53,882 nt of DNA from Cupriavidus pauculus (lineage in GTDB: Bacteria > Pseudomonadota > Gammaproteobacteria > Burkholderiales > Burkholderiaceae): assembly GCF_008801835.1 (NCBI RefSeq), contig NZ_VZOW01000038.1, forward strand, positions 1 through 53,882. The letters are read 5' to 3'. The first letter of the stretch is position 1. Each line of letters opens with the position of its first letter. This document shows, one piece after another, positions 1 through 7,551 of the stretch. The translations under genes were made by a program, and so were the position numbers. The notes beneath the pieces are model-generated. The model was given only the letters and a program-made list of their open reading frames with translations. It did no database searches and was not told the DNA's origin.

Positions 1-97
1 ACGACGGCGCTCCGGCTCGGTCAGAATTTCGATGGGTTCCACGTAATGACTAGGCTTACTGATAGGCACAAGACTATCCCTTATTTTAAGAGAGTCC

Positions 98-505
98 TTG
101 TGTCCTCAGATACGTGGGGCCGCTCCAGGGAGTCTCACTTCGTTCATCAATGTCGTGAAGGCCGAGGCGGTCAATATCGGCCTGATTCTCGGGATCAGCG
201 TGCGGGAAGATTTCGAATGGAAACCAATGTCGCAGCTGTCTGCGTTCCTGAGTCTCATTGGCCTCAGCCTTGGCGACCGTAAAGTGCGTTACATCGACGG
301 CAAGAAGATCTATTCGTACGGCCTTGATTCCGATTCCCTCGCTCGCATCCAGGCGTATAGCGATCACTACCGTGGCGGTTTCAAGAAAGCCCATGGGGCG
401 CTGGATAGCGACACGGGGAATTGGGATTTGGTCGTGACGGATGGCGAGATCCATCCGGTCAAACGGATCCGTAAGATCGCCCCAGATAACCGCGTATCTG
501 GATAG
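98..505 (+). CDS. Hypothetical accessory protein, possibly a broken 3' gene end
   Basis: I do not recognise the family. The readable core runs from about residue 15 to the end and is mixed alpha/beta-like, with no signal peptide or membrane segment. The assigned ATG has no convincing ribosome site. The other plus-strand frame (1, 4, 7...) is open from the window edge to 282 and reads plausibly as protein over its first 110 bases, while this frame is closed by stops at 44-49. The two may therefore be one gene broken by a frameshift near 110-130, of which this is the C-terminal part. It lies in the accessory segment and is followed by an inverted repeat and a hairpin. Existence of the coding region is moderately supported; function is unknown. 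Confidence 0.45.
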   Translation: MCPQIRGAAPGSLTSFINVVKAEAVNIGLILGISVREDFEWKPMSQLSAFLSLIGLSLGDRKVRYIDGKKIYSYGLDSDSLARIQAYSDHYRGGFKKAHGALDSDTGNWDLVVTDGEIHPVKRIRKIAPDNRVSG

Positions 506-511
506 TTGGAT

Positions 512-553
512 AGATAACTGTTTTTTGTTATTTGTTATACGCGCGAGTTATCT
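512..553. repeat. 8-bp inverted repeat around an A+T-rich spacer
   Basis: AGATAACT at 512-519 is the exact reverse complement of AGTTATCT at 546-553, with a T-rich 26-base spacer. It sits directly after the first gene and could be an operator or part of a processing structure. No function can be assigned. Confidence 0.4.
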
Positions 554-556
554 GCG

Positions 557-578
557 GCCCGGAGGATGGGCTCCGGGC
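557..578 (+). terminator. Hairpin, possible terminator
   Basis: GCCCGGAG (557-564) pairs perfectly with CTCCGGGC (571-578) around a 6-base loop. It is followed only by a short run (TGTTCCCC), not a true U-tract, so intrinsic termination is uncertain. The 506-799 gap holds this hairpin and the preceding inverted repeat, and no gene that I can support. Confidence 0.35.
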
Positions 579-799
579 TGTTCCCCACGCCGGGCCTATT
601 TAAGCTAATGATCTGGCTTAAGAAGTCCAGTAAAAACAATGGGTTAAGGCGTGATTACGCGGCGGTGACGTGAAAACTGTCACTGTTGCTCAGTGATTCC
701 CGGGCTAGAGTAAGAGAAATGTGATCAATGCTGCTCTTGTTGTCTGCCTCCGAGGTTCGCCGGACAGTAGGAGCTCCAATGACATCAGGAGCCCCGATC

Positions 800-1216
800 A
801 TGACCAACCCCAAGGCCGTCGCAACCCCGAACGCTAAAGACGCCAGCGCTAACAAGGCAACTGGTGGGCAGGAGAAATCGGCAGCGGGTGCCGTGGCGGC
901 GGACGCTATTGCGCCGAAGCCGGAGGCTGTGAAACCCGAGGTCCCGAAACAGGAAGTCCCGCAGGGCAAGAAGGATGGCAGTACGGCTGACGCCGAGTGG
1001 TTGCAGATGATCGCTGCCAAGCAAGATAAAGACGCAGCAGCGCCGACCAAGATGGTGGTGGCGACGGAAATCTACAAGCGCATGAGCAGCGTGAAGGGTG
1101 TCACCCGCAAGGACATCATTCAGAAGTTCATCGAAGAGGTGAAGCTGATCAAGGCTGGAGCGAGCACCTACTATCAGATGTTCAAGGCGAAGAATGGATT
1201 GCTATCCAAAAAGTAA
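800..1216 (+). CDS. Small alanine/lysine-rich accessory protein with a helical C-terminal domain
   Basis: 138 residues. The first 75 or so are low-complexity, rich in Ala, Lys, Pro and Glu and probably disordered. The last 60 (from about ATEIYKRMSS to the end) look like a compact helical DNA-binding-type domain containing KDIIQKFIEE and GASTYYQMFK. Similar C-terminal segments occur, from memory, in hypothetical proteins of integrative elements, but I cannot name the family. ATG at 800 was chosen because AGGAG lies at 787-791; ATG 779 also has AGGAG (769-773) and would add seven residues. An intrinsic terminator follows directly, so this is probably a monocistronic gene. Confidence 0.65.
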   Translation: MTNPKAVATPNAKDASANKATGGQEKSAAGAVAADAIAPKPEAVKPEVPKQEVPQGKKDGSTADAEWLQMIAAKQDKDAAAPTKMVVATEIYKRMSSVKGVTRKDIIQKFIEEVKLIKAGASTYYQMFKAKNGLLSKK

Positions 1217-1242
1217 CGTTGTTGCGCCGAAAAAACAAAGAT

Positions 1243-1268
1243 GACTCCCATGGTGGAGTCTTTTTTTT
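1243..1268 (+). terminator. Intrinsic terminator
   Basis: GACTCC (1243-1248), loop CATGGT, GGAGTC (1255-1260), then eight T residues (1261-1268). It ends the gene at 800-1216 and separates it from the convergent TIR gene. Confidence 0.85.
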
Positions 1269-1348
1269 CGTCACGACCGATCAGCGCGACGACGTACGAT
1301 TTGCTCTCGATCGAATTTTGATCGCCAGAGCGCGCTACGACCTTGCCT

Positions 1349-2497
1349 CTAAAGTGGTAGGTCGAAGAATCCAACGATACTATCGGCGAATAACGATTTA
1401 ATCTCGTCTAGTGGCAGTTCTGCCTGCTGGGGGCCCGCTGCAAAACACGCAACATGATAGGGGGAAAAGTGAATTACCAGGGAGTTATCTGAGAAGGAAA
1501 ATGCTTCAAAGTCCGACCAACTCTCTGTTCCTCTGATAATCCAGTCTTCATCAGGGGAGAAAGACTGTTCATTTTGATCGTCGCTGGTCCGAGGTGTCAT
1601 CAATGCCTTTCGAACAAGACTTTGAATGCTGGAAAACGTCTCATCACTCTCCTTGAAAATACTCTTTATGTTTTCTATTTTAATGAGAGGATCCAGGAAA
1701 AAATTGAAAGTCTCAATGCTGTAGTTCCCATGTGCGGCTCCGGCATAATACCAGGATGATAGGTATGTGATGCTCAGGACGCGGCCTACCACCCTTTGTT
1801 GCATTATGTCGCCAGAATAGGTGTTCGTTCGGCGGAAGCGCGGTTGAGACCAGTGATAGGACGCTGGATCTTGTTCTAATTTTTGGCGACGAAATGCCTG
1901 AGTTCGCTCCACAAAATAAGATTCGATCAACGTGGACACCTCTCTCAGTTGTGTGTACTCTTTAGATGAGTATCTTGGTAGCCAGTATTCGATTTCAAAT
2001 CCGGGTTGTCCATCCCATCTTTCCTGAAAGCGCTCCTTAGACATGACAATATCTTGGGAAACTTCCGTTGATTGCTCTTTCCCGATTTCGGCCAGCTGAA
2101 TATTAATAGATTGAAGGAGATTTTCTTCAAAATTTGGGTCGCTGGCGGAGATATGCTGGATGTCGCTAAGGGGTGGGTGAAGTGATATGCCGTCATCTAA
2201 GAGAATAGGTATTGCATAGACGTCGGTTCTTAGTTTTTCCTCTAAGTAGCTGATTGCAATCTTAATCTCCCGTTGCACGTAGCCGCGTCGGTCGATGGAC
2301 GAACCGGATATGACGAGTAGGACTATATCCGATTGCCGCAACGCCTTTCTGATCTCAAAGTCCCATTGCTGGCCAGGTCGTAGCTTCTCTTTGTCGAACC
2401 ATATATTCAATCCCTTTTCGCGAAGTCGATCATATATTGCGCGAACGCGCTGAAGGTCAGGGCTGCCGTAGCTCAAAAAAATCTGATGATCGCTCAT
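1349..2497 (-). CDS. TIR domain protein with C-terminal DUF3298 (RsiV-like) domain
   Basis: 382 residues with no signal peptide or TM helix, so probably cytoplasmic. Residues 1-140 form a TIR domain: opening strand IFLSYGSPDL, NIWFDKEKLRPGQQW box, and a glutamate at position 78 in YVQREIKIAI, where TIR NADases carry their catalytic Glu. Residues about 165-380 resemble DUF3298: GAAHGNYSIETFNFFL in the middle and SLVIHFSPYHVACFAAGP near the end match the domain of the lysozyme-sensing anti-sigma factor RsiV. The gene lies 42 bp downstream of the reverse transcriptase on the same strand, so the two are probably one operon with this as effector. Its A+T content is visibly above that of the backbone. 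An NAD-depleting role in phage defence is inferred; the fold assignments rest on motifs only. Confidence 0.85.
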   Translation of the reverse strand: MSDHQIFLSYGSPDLQRVRAIYDRLREKGLNIWFDKEKLRPGQQWDFEIRKALRQSDIVLLVISGSSIDRRGYVQREIKIAISYLEEKLRTDVYAIPILLDDGISLHPPLSDIQHISASDPNFEENLLQSINIQLAEIGKEQSTEVSQDIVMSKERFQERWDGQPGFEIEYWLPRYSSKEYTQLREVSTLIESYFVERTQAFRRQKLEQDPASYHWSQPRFRRTNTYSGDIMQQRVVGRVLSITYLSSWYYAGAAHGNYSIETFNFFLDPLIKIENIKSIFKESDETFSSIQSLVRKALMTPRTSDDQNEQSFSPDEDWIIRGTESWSDFEAFSFSDNSLVIHFSPYHVACFAAGPQQAELPLDEIKSLFADSIVGFFDLPL

Positions 2498-2539
2498 ATT
2501 AATTGATTTTGGTTAGTGCATTAAGGTGTGCCTGATGAG

Positions 2540-3733
2540 CTATATTCCCAGAAATTTCCGAGCGTCTGGGGTGAGGCGTTTTAGGTCAATGTGTAGTTCA
2601 TCAACATAAAGTTTGCGTAATACCTTGTACTCCATCTCATTGAGATCATTCTCAATCTCTGAGAGGTTGCTACATATGTCGTAGGCAGCGAGATAGCCGT
2701 CCTTCTTTGCGGAGATTACCTGTCCGAGGCTTGCTAGCCCAAGTCGTCGACTGATGAGTTCTTTTATAGAGCCGAGGGCAAGCATCTCGTCCCGAATACG
2801 CTGACGTTGGGTGGGTGACAGGGACAGGGCATAGCCTGTGCCGTTCCTCGCAAGATTTAATCCCAAAAACTCAACCGCTTCATCGGGAGCGTGGATAGAT
2901 GACTTGGAGCCTGGGCCGATCTCCGGAATTTCCAGCGACAGTTCAGAAAGCCATTGCTTGCACTGCCGTGCTATTTCATGGCATTCGTCTTCGGTCTTAC
3001 CTAAGAAGAGCAGATCATCGGCATATCGGACGGCTTGCCACCCGTTGCTCACGATTTTCGCATCAAAGCCGATTAATATTGCGTTTGCAAAGAAAGGGGA
3101 TAGTGGCATACCTTGCCGGACGCCTAGGCCATCCCGTATGCCGAGCCGCCGAATGCGCCTCTCGTTACCACGAGACGTAGGGGCAATCTCGCAACCGATA
3201 ATCTCTGTAAGTATCGGATGCAGCGACGTTTCTTTGACGAGCGAGCGTATTGCATGTGTCAGGCGATCCCTGGGAATACGGTCAAAGAACGACGTGATGT
3301 CAGTTTTGAACGCCCACGGATATGTCGAGCGCAGAGAGATTGCAGCCTCAGCGGCCATTTTTACTGACCGATGCTGAATGAATCCGTAGCTAATTTTGTT
3401 GGCGATTATTTTCCCGTACTTTTTAGCGAGAAAACTTAGGAGAGCCCTTTGGACAAGGCGATCCCGAACCGTGGGAACACAAATCAGACGGTCCTTGCCG
3501 TTCGGTTTCGGTATTAGGGAGGGGGAGAGTGGCGAGAGCTTGAAAGAACGTTGGCGGATCTCTTTGCTCAGCCGAGAAAGATTTGCCTTAGCATCTCGCT
3601 CGAAGTCGTTGATTGAGATGCCGTCCACCCCCGCAGTATTGCGTGAGCTGGGTTTCGTTCGTCTGTAGAGTCTCTGCCAAGTGTCATCGAGAGATTCCCT
3701 GGAGAGAACTTGATAGTAGGCGCTAGTGGTCAT
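2540..3733 (-). CDS. Reverse transcriptase of a putative defence module
   Basis: 397 residues with a complete set of RT motifs: AGVDGISINDFE near residue 34, PKPNGKDRLICVPTVRDR (75-92), motif A KTDITSFFDR with Asp145, motif B RQGMPLSPFFAN (206-217), catalytic YADD (237-240) and VEFLGLNL (287-294). A short helical thumb/C-terminal region follows. There is no maturase X/HNH part as in a mobile group II intron protein, and I do not see the VTG signature of canonical retron RTs, so it is probably an unassigned ('UG/DRT-like') RT. It starts at ATG 3733. The TIR-DUF3298 gene follows by 42 bp, and the 5' side carries a large direct repeat that might be or encode its template RNA. RT identity is firm; the defence role and class are inference. 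Confidence 0.9.
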   Translation of the reverse strand: MTTSAYYQVLSRESLDDTWQRLYRRTKPSSRNTAGVDGISINDFERDAKANLSRLSKEIRQRSFKLSPLSPSLIPKPNGKDRLICVPTVRDRLVQRALLSFLAKKYGKIIANKISYGFIQHRSVKMAAEAAISLRSTYPWAFKTDITSFFDRIPRDRLTHAIRSLVKETSLHPILTEIIGCEIAPTSRGNERRIRRLGIRDGLGVRQGMPLSPFFANAILIGFDAKIVSNGWQAVRYADDLLFLGKTEDECHEIARQCKQWLSELSLEIPEIGPGSKSSIHAPDEAVEFLGLNLARNGTGYALSLSPTQRQRIRDEMLALGSIKELISRRLGLASLGQVISAKKDGYLAAYDICSNLSEIENDLNEMEYKVLRKLYVDELHIDLKRLTPDARKFLGI

Positions 3734-3787
3734 TTCCAGGTTTCGCGCCGAGGTTGATTTCCCCGACTCGACGCGTATGAGAGCCCT

Positions 3788-3926
3788 GCCGGCGAACGCC
3801 TAGCACTGCGCCTCATGCGAGGCTTGGGTGCCGCTGATTCCGCCGGTGACGCGCCCGCGATCACTCGCGTTTGCGCCAGTTTGCCGCTTGGTCACGTGCA
3901 GCGCAACCCGCAGAGATGCCTGAAGG
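3788..3926. repeat. Direct repeat copy A (139 bp)
   Basis: Matches 4187-4325 at a constant offset of 399 bp with three mismatches that I can find (a/t in CTAGC versus CTTGC; a/t and t/g in the GCGCCAGTTTG segment). It begins 55 bp upstream of the RT start codon. It contains a 5-bp-stem hairpin (GCCTC ATGC GAGGC) and many GCG-rich short inverted words, as expected of a structured RNA, but also of GC-rich DNA in general. Confidence 0.9.
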
Positions 3927-4186
3927 TCGACGCACATTCCCGCGTCGCCGAAAATGCGAATACGTCCCATTTCGATCGCTCCGGTTCCATCAAAACTCGT
4001 GAAGATCGCGGCAGCGGCGAGCCAACCGGCGCAAACCAAGCGCGAGAATCGACCCCGGCGCGGCGAAGTGGCGTGCCCGCGTCCCGGCGTTGTCCGCGCG
4101 CCCGCTTCCCTGCCTCCGGGCGGCCCTGCACGTTTCTTACTCGCCTTCCCAACAATATTCGGGGAAGAAGGCGAATCCATCGACCG

Positions 4187-4325
4187 GCCGGCGAACGCCT
4201 TGCACTGCGCCTCATGCGAGGCTTGGGTGCCGCTGATTCCGCCGGTGACGCGCCCGCGATCACTCGCGTTTGCGCCTGTTGGCCGCTTGGTCACGTGCAG
4301 CGCAACCCGCAGAGATGCCTGAAGG
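4187..4325. repeat. Direct repeat copy B (139 bp)
   Basis: Second copy of the 139-bp block, separated from copy A by 260 bp of unique GC-rich sequence (3927-4186). The pair can be read as one full 399-bp unit plus a partial second unit. The element's A+T-rich promoter region starts right after this copy. Confidence 0.9.
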
Positions 4326-4536
4326 GCGCTACGTACACGATGGATAGTATCATGTGGCGAATACAGTCCCAGATTTAGTGTTGTAAAGCTGATACAGCAC
4401 AAACATAAATAGTGGCGTATAAGGCATTTGTTGGGTTGGCAGAGGGGGCGATTCTGCTGCGGTTCGTCTTCATTGGCCGGCCTCGTCCATACATCCGGAC
4501 TAAATTTTGCGGTGTTAACGTCGACATCTGGAGCAG

Positions 4537-5787
4537 TTGAGCTCCGGTGGGGGCTTCTCCCTAGATATCAAACGAATGACAGTCAGTAAGACTTGGGCGT
4601 ATCTCCATGAATTTGGTCCAGAACGAACTACTGCCTGGGCGATACGTCAGGAGCGCGCAAAGTATGGGGGCAAGCCGTTAGGCAAAACCTATTGGAGCAA
4701 CCACAAGCCAGGGCAGAGGAAGCCTGTAAAGCAAGTTCAGACGGCGGAGGCGACGTTCTTCGCCTACATCAACGCCTCGGATGCAGAGGGCGGCGGCGGA
4801 GAGTCCCTTTCCCATCGGTTGTTGAAGGAGGCAATAGCTGGGTTATCAGGCACGAGACTCAAGTTGGGGTCTCATGGCGAACATGACATCACCATAACGC
4901 ATGGCGAGACAGAGAAAGCCATCGCTACGGAAGATGCGACGTTTTACGCGGATGTGTTCTTGCAATTTACTTCGACGAGTTCGATAGGGCTTCGATGGTC
5001 GGGCGAAGTATTCATCGAGGTCAAGCACACGCACGCCGTGCCAGTGGACAAACAGAGGGCACTTCAGCGACTCCGCGTCCCAGTCGTCGAGGTGCCATTG
5101 CTGGCAACGTTCGAGTACCCGTACAACGACGAGGACACTTCCGATCCACGCGAACTTGCACATGTGGAGCGGATCCGGAACATGCTTCAAAAGGGGTTTC
5201 TTATGGGGCAGGTTATCAGCGACGCCCGCTCCGCCGAGTTCTTAGAGCAAGAGGTATCTCGTTTGCAGAAGGAACTGCAAGAGGCTCGCACGGGTTGGGA
5301 TAGTGCCAAGCGTGCCGGCGCTGAATCGCAGAGTCGATTGCAGGCCACCGTTGCCCGGGCTGTTGAGCTTGAGAGGCTGAACACCAACTCGGCGCAGCGC
5401 ATGGAAGTCATTGCCAGCAGTGCTGAGACGGGCCAACGAGATCTAGAAACTGAGAGGGCACGATCTCGTGCTTTGAAGGATGAACTGCTGAAAGCGAAGG
5501 CTATTGTTGCTGCCCAGGAGAAGAAGATACACGGGCATTACTGGATTGTTGGCCTTGGGTTTTGCTGCCTTCTCGGCCTGGGTTCCGTTGTCGGTTACCG
5601 GCAGCTTGTCGCAGGACGGCCAACTGGTCAAACGATCCCTACAGAGTCGATCGAGGTCTCTCCGGCCCCGCAGCCCCCCTCTATGGCTGCGAAGGGTGAG
5701 AAGCGAGACACTGCGCCGAATCAGCGGCGCAGGGCAAGGCAGGCTTCCGCGATGGACCGTACCGAAATGGACCATTTTCCCCGGTAG
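4537..5787 (+). CDS. Predicted membrane-anchored PD-(D/E)XK (CoiA-like) nuclease with coiled coil
   Basis: 416 residues from TTG 4537; ATG 4576 (residue 14) is an alternative, and neither has a good ribosome site. Residues 90-190 look like a restriction-endonuclease fold: helix SLSHRLLKEAI, YADVFLQF with Asp139, and EVFIEVKHTH with Glu161 and Lys163. This is the D...E-x-K pattern seen in CoiA-like and other nucleases. Residues about 230-330 are heptad-like coiled coil, residues 335-354 (HYWIVGLGFCCLLGLG) are a single TM helix, and the tail is Pro/Arg-rich. A nuclease held at the inner membrane would fit a barrier to incoming DNA. The channel gene follows by 15 bp, suggesting an operon. Coding status is secure; nuclease activity is motif-based. 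Confidence 0.75.
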   Translation: MSSGGGFSLDIKRMTVSKTWAYLHEFGPERTTAWAIRQERAKYGGKPLGKTYWSNHKPGQRKPVKQVQTAEATFFAYINASDAEGGGGESLSHRLLKEAIAGLSGTRLKLGSHGEHDITITHGETEKAIATEDATFYADVFLQFTSTSSIGLRWSGEVFIEVKHTHAVPVDKQRALQRLRVPVVEVPLLATFEYPYNDEDTSDPRELAHVERIRNMLQKGFLMGQVISDARSAEFLEQEVSRLQKELQEARTGWDSAKRAGAESQSRLQATVARAVELERLNTNSAQRMEVIASSAETGQRDLETERARSRALKDELLKAKAIVAAQEKKIHGHYWIVGLGFCCLLGLGSVVGYRQLVAGRPTGQTIPTESIEVSPAPQPPSMAAKGEKRDTAPNQRRRARQASAMDRTEMDHFPR

Positions 5788-5802
5788 AAAATTATAATTG
5801 AG

Positions 5803-6771
5803 ATGATCCGATCAGCCATGAGTACATCAATCGACGATATAACTCAGCAACAAAGACCGCACAACAAGCTGAGTACACCGCTTGGGAGGTTTATTGATGG
5901 TCTAACGTATAAGAAGATCGCGATATGTGTGATATTTTTTATTGTCACGTCCGCTGGCTATTTCTGGGTGGCCGCCGGTGGACCAAATGGCCTTGATAAA
6001 AAAGCGGGGGACAGTTTTCTTGAGTGCTTATATTTCAGCATCATCACATTTACTACGGTAGGATATGGGGATCTCACTCCAATCGGTTGGGGGCGATTGA
6101 TCGCTGGAGTGGAGGTTATGGGAGGGCTTTGCTTGACCGCGCTCCTTATCGGGAAGATTGCTTCCGAGCGGCAAAGCGCTTTACTTTTGCTTATTTATAC
6201 AAGTGATCAGCAGCGAAGAGTTTCCGGTTTCTCAAATGACTTGGGGCAACTCGCGGAGTCACTGAAGTCGGATAAAGCATCAAAGGAATCCGTCGAAAAA
6301 TGCCTAACCCTGACGGAGGGGCTCCAAGCCTATCTGATATTCCAGTCTCACCAAGGACGGCTAGCTGATTTTGGAAATGGGAGTGCGTTGAGGCAACTTT
6401 ACAGGATGATGCATGCGTTTCTATCCTCTCTTTTAGACGTTCTTAATACATCAGTGCTCGATCCAAAATTGGAAGTTGGTCTTCTAAAATCTGCTCGTCG
6501 CATTGGGCGTCTTGCAAGCATTATGGAAAGCTTTCATATGAGCGATGGCAGCGCACGGGCGACGATCGGTCTGATTCGGGCGAAGCTAGGAAAAATAGAT
6601 TCATGGGAAAGGGGGGCGGTAACCCCGAGGCGGCTAGAGCAAGTGTACGCACTTGTTCCGCCGAAGCCATGGCCTAGACATTTCCATAAGGCAGCATCAG
6701 CCAAGATTGGTATCAGTAATTCACTTTTTCGGAACTGCATGAGCGAATTAATCAAGCAGGGACGAATATAG
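5803..6771 (+). CDS. Two-TM potassium-channel-like protein with a cytoplasmic domain of unknown type
   Basis: 322 residues. TM1 is at about 38-57 (IAICVIFFIVTSAGYFW), the pore loop carries the K+ selectivity filter TTVGYGD (84-90), and TM2 is at about 99-118. The remaining 200 residues are cytoplasmic and mostly helical; I see no RCK (GxGxxG) or cyclic-nucleotide-binding signature. ATG 5803 is used; ATG 5818 (MSTSIDD) is a plausible shorter start. It sits 15 bp after the nuclease gene on the same strand inside the accessory island. Channel identity is strong. A role as a membrane-depolarising effector with the nuclease is inference; an ordinary housekeeping K+ channel is possible but unlikely in this context. 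Confidence 0.85.
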   Translation: MIRSAMSTSIDDITQQQRPHNKLSTPLGRFIDGLTYKKIAICVIFFIVTSAGYFWVAAGGPNGLDKKAGDSFLECLYFSIITFTTVGYGDLTPIGWGRLIAGVEVMGGLCLTALLIGKIASERQSALLLLIYTSDQQRRVSGFSNDLGQLAESLKSDKASKESVEKCLTLTEGLQAYLIFQSHQGRLADFGNGSALRQLYRMMHAFLSSLLDVLNTSVLDPKLEVGLLKSARRIGRLASIMESFHMSDGSARATIGLIRAKLGKIDSWERGAVTPRRLEQVYALVPPKPWPRHFHKAASAKIGISNSLFRNCMSELIKQGRI

Positions 6772-7159
6772 AGTGGTCTTCTGCGACGTCGGTGTCAGCG
6801 GGGTCTCAGGATCAGACGCTATATCGTTAGCTTTTCGCGGACGCAGGTGGGGCCGAAACTGGCATCTCGTCGAGACACGCAAAGAATGTGGGGGAGATGG
6901 ACATGCCCGGAGAATCCGCGCATAAAACCCGCATGAACAGTGGGTCTGGTCAAGCCGTTGCGGCTTGGGAAGCTAAGGTAATGGCCATTATACGACGCCC
7001 GCCATGGCTTGTTGGGGGCGGATTGTAGCATGGCTCGCTGCGCCGATGTCCGCGCCGGACCCGGCCTGCGGCTCTCCCGCAGTGAGCCGCCGTGCGGTGT
7101 CTTCCGTCGGCGAAATATCGGCGCACAATAGCAGCCATCCTCACAAGACGCCCCCGCCT
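6772..7159. other. Junction between accessory island and conserved chromosome
   Basis: No supported gene. Base composition shifts here from A+T-richer island sequence to GC-rich backbone, so the island boundary probably lies between about 6,780 and 7,020. No tRNA gene or direct-repeat attachment site is visible at this edge. A TATAAT-like word occurs on the minus strand at 6984-6989 but lacks a matching -35 box. Confidence 0.45.
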
Positions 7160-7549
7160 GTGCATCCGAATCCTGCCGAACGTTTCACTGCCGAACTGTT
7201 GCCCCGCATCGTGGATCGCGTGCAGCAGCTGTCCCATGGCACGCTGCATACCGAGATCCTGCCGCCGGTGGCCTTCGATCAACCGGCGCGGCTGCGGGTC
7301 TGGGCGCCGCCGCGGGCCGAGCGTGGGCGCTATGCACATCCGCTCGCTATCACGTTGTCCTGGGATGGGCTCGAAGTCGAGAGACTGTTCGCGTCGGGCG
7401 GCAATCTGCGCTTTGCGGAATATCTGGATGCGCTGCCGGCCAAGCTCTATGCCTGGCAGGAGCCGCGTCGGATCGATCTGGGTTCGCGCACGCAGGCCGA
7501 GGCCGAGGTGCTGATCGGCGGCCTCGATTTCGAGCATCTGTTGTCGTAG
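7160..7549 (+). CDS. DUF5594-type protein of Burkholderiales
   Basis: About 129 residues from GTG 7160. The frame is open further upstream (ATG 7004), but that extension is low-quality sequence in a junction region. The body contains VAFDQPARLRVWAPP, RYAHPLAITLSWDGLEVERL and FAEYLDALPAKLYAW, a pattern I associate with a small family of unknown function (DUF5594) found in Cupriavidus, Ralstonia and Burkholderia. There is no signal peptide or TM helix. It converges with the aldose epimerase gene, leaving only 2 bp between the stop codons. The family call is from memory. Confidence 0.7.
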   Translation: MHPNPAERFTAELLPRIVDRVQQLSHGTLHTEILPPVAFDQPARLRVWAPPRAERGRYAHPLAITLSWDGLEVERLFASGGNLRFAEYLDALPAKLYAWQEPRRIDLGSRTQAEAEVLIGGLDFEHLLS

Positions 7550-7551
7550 CC

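Larger units (their letters stand above)
3734..4536. other. 800-bp gene-free region upstream of the RT, containing a 139-bp direct repeat
   Basis: This is the shared 5' region of the divergent RT-TIR and nuclease-channel pairs. The GC-rich part (3788-4325) is open in several frames on both strands, but the frames mirror each other across the duplicated block and have no ribosome site, so I call no gene. The A+T-richer part (4326-4536) must hold the promoters of both pairs; I see no near-consensus box. GCCTC-ATGC-GAGGC hairpins occur in both repeat copies. Confidence 0.6.

Noticed and set aside
2540..3733. Canonical retron or group II intron RT
   Set aside because: No VTG-type motif of retrons and no maturase or HNH extension; the protein is better left as an unassigned RT.
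3800..4402. 200-residue minus-strand frame upstream of the RT
   Set aside because: Its peptide is internally repeated only because it crosses the 139-bp DNA repeat; the opposite strand is equally open, and there is no ribosome site or recognisable domain.
7004..7549. Longer start for the DUF5594-type protein at ATG 7004
   Set aside because: The additional 52 residues are low-quality sequence across the island junction with no ribosome site.
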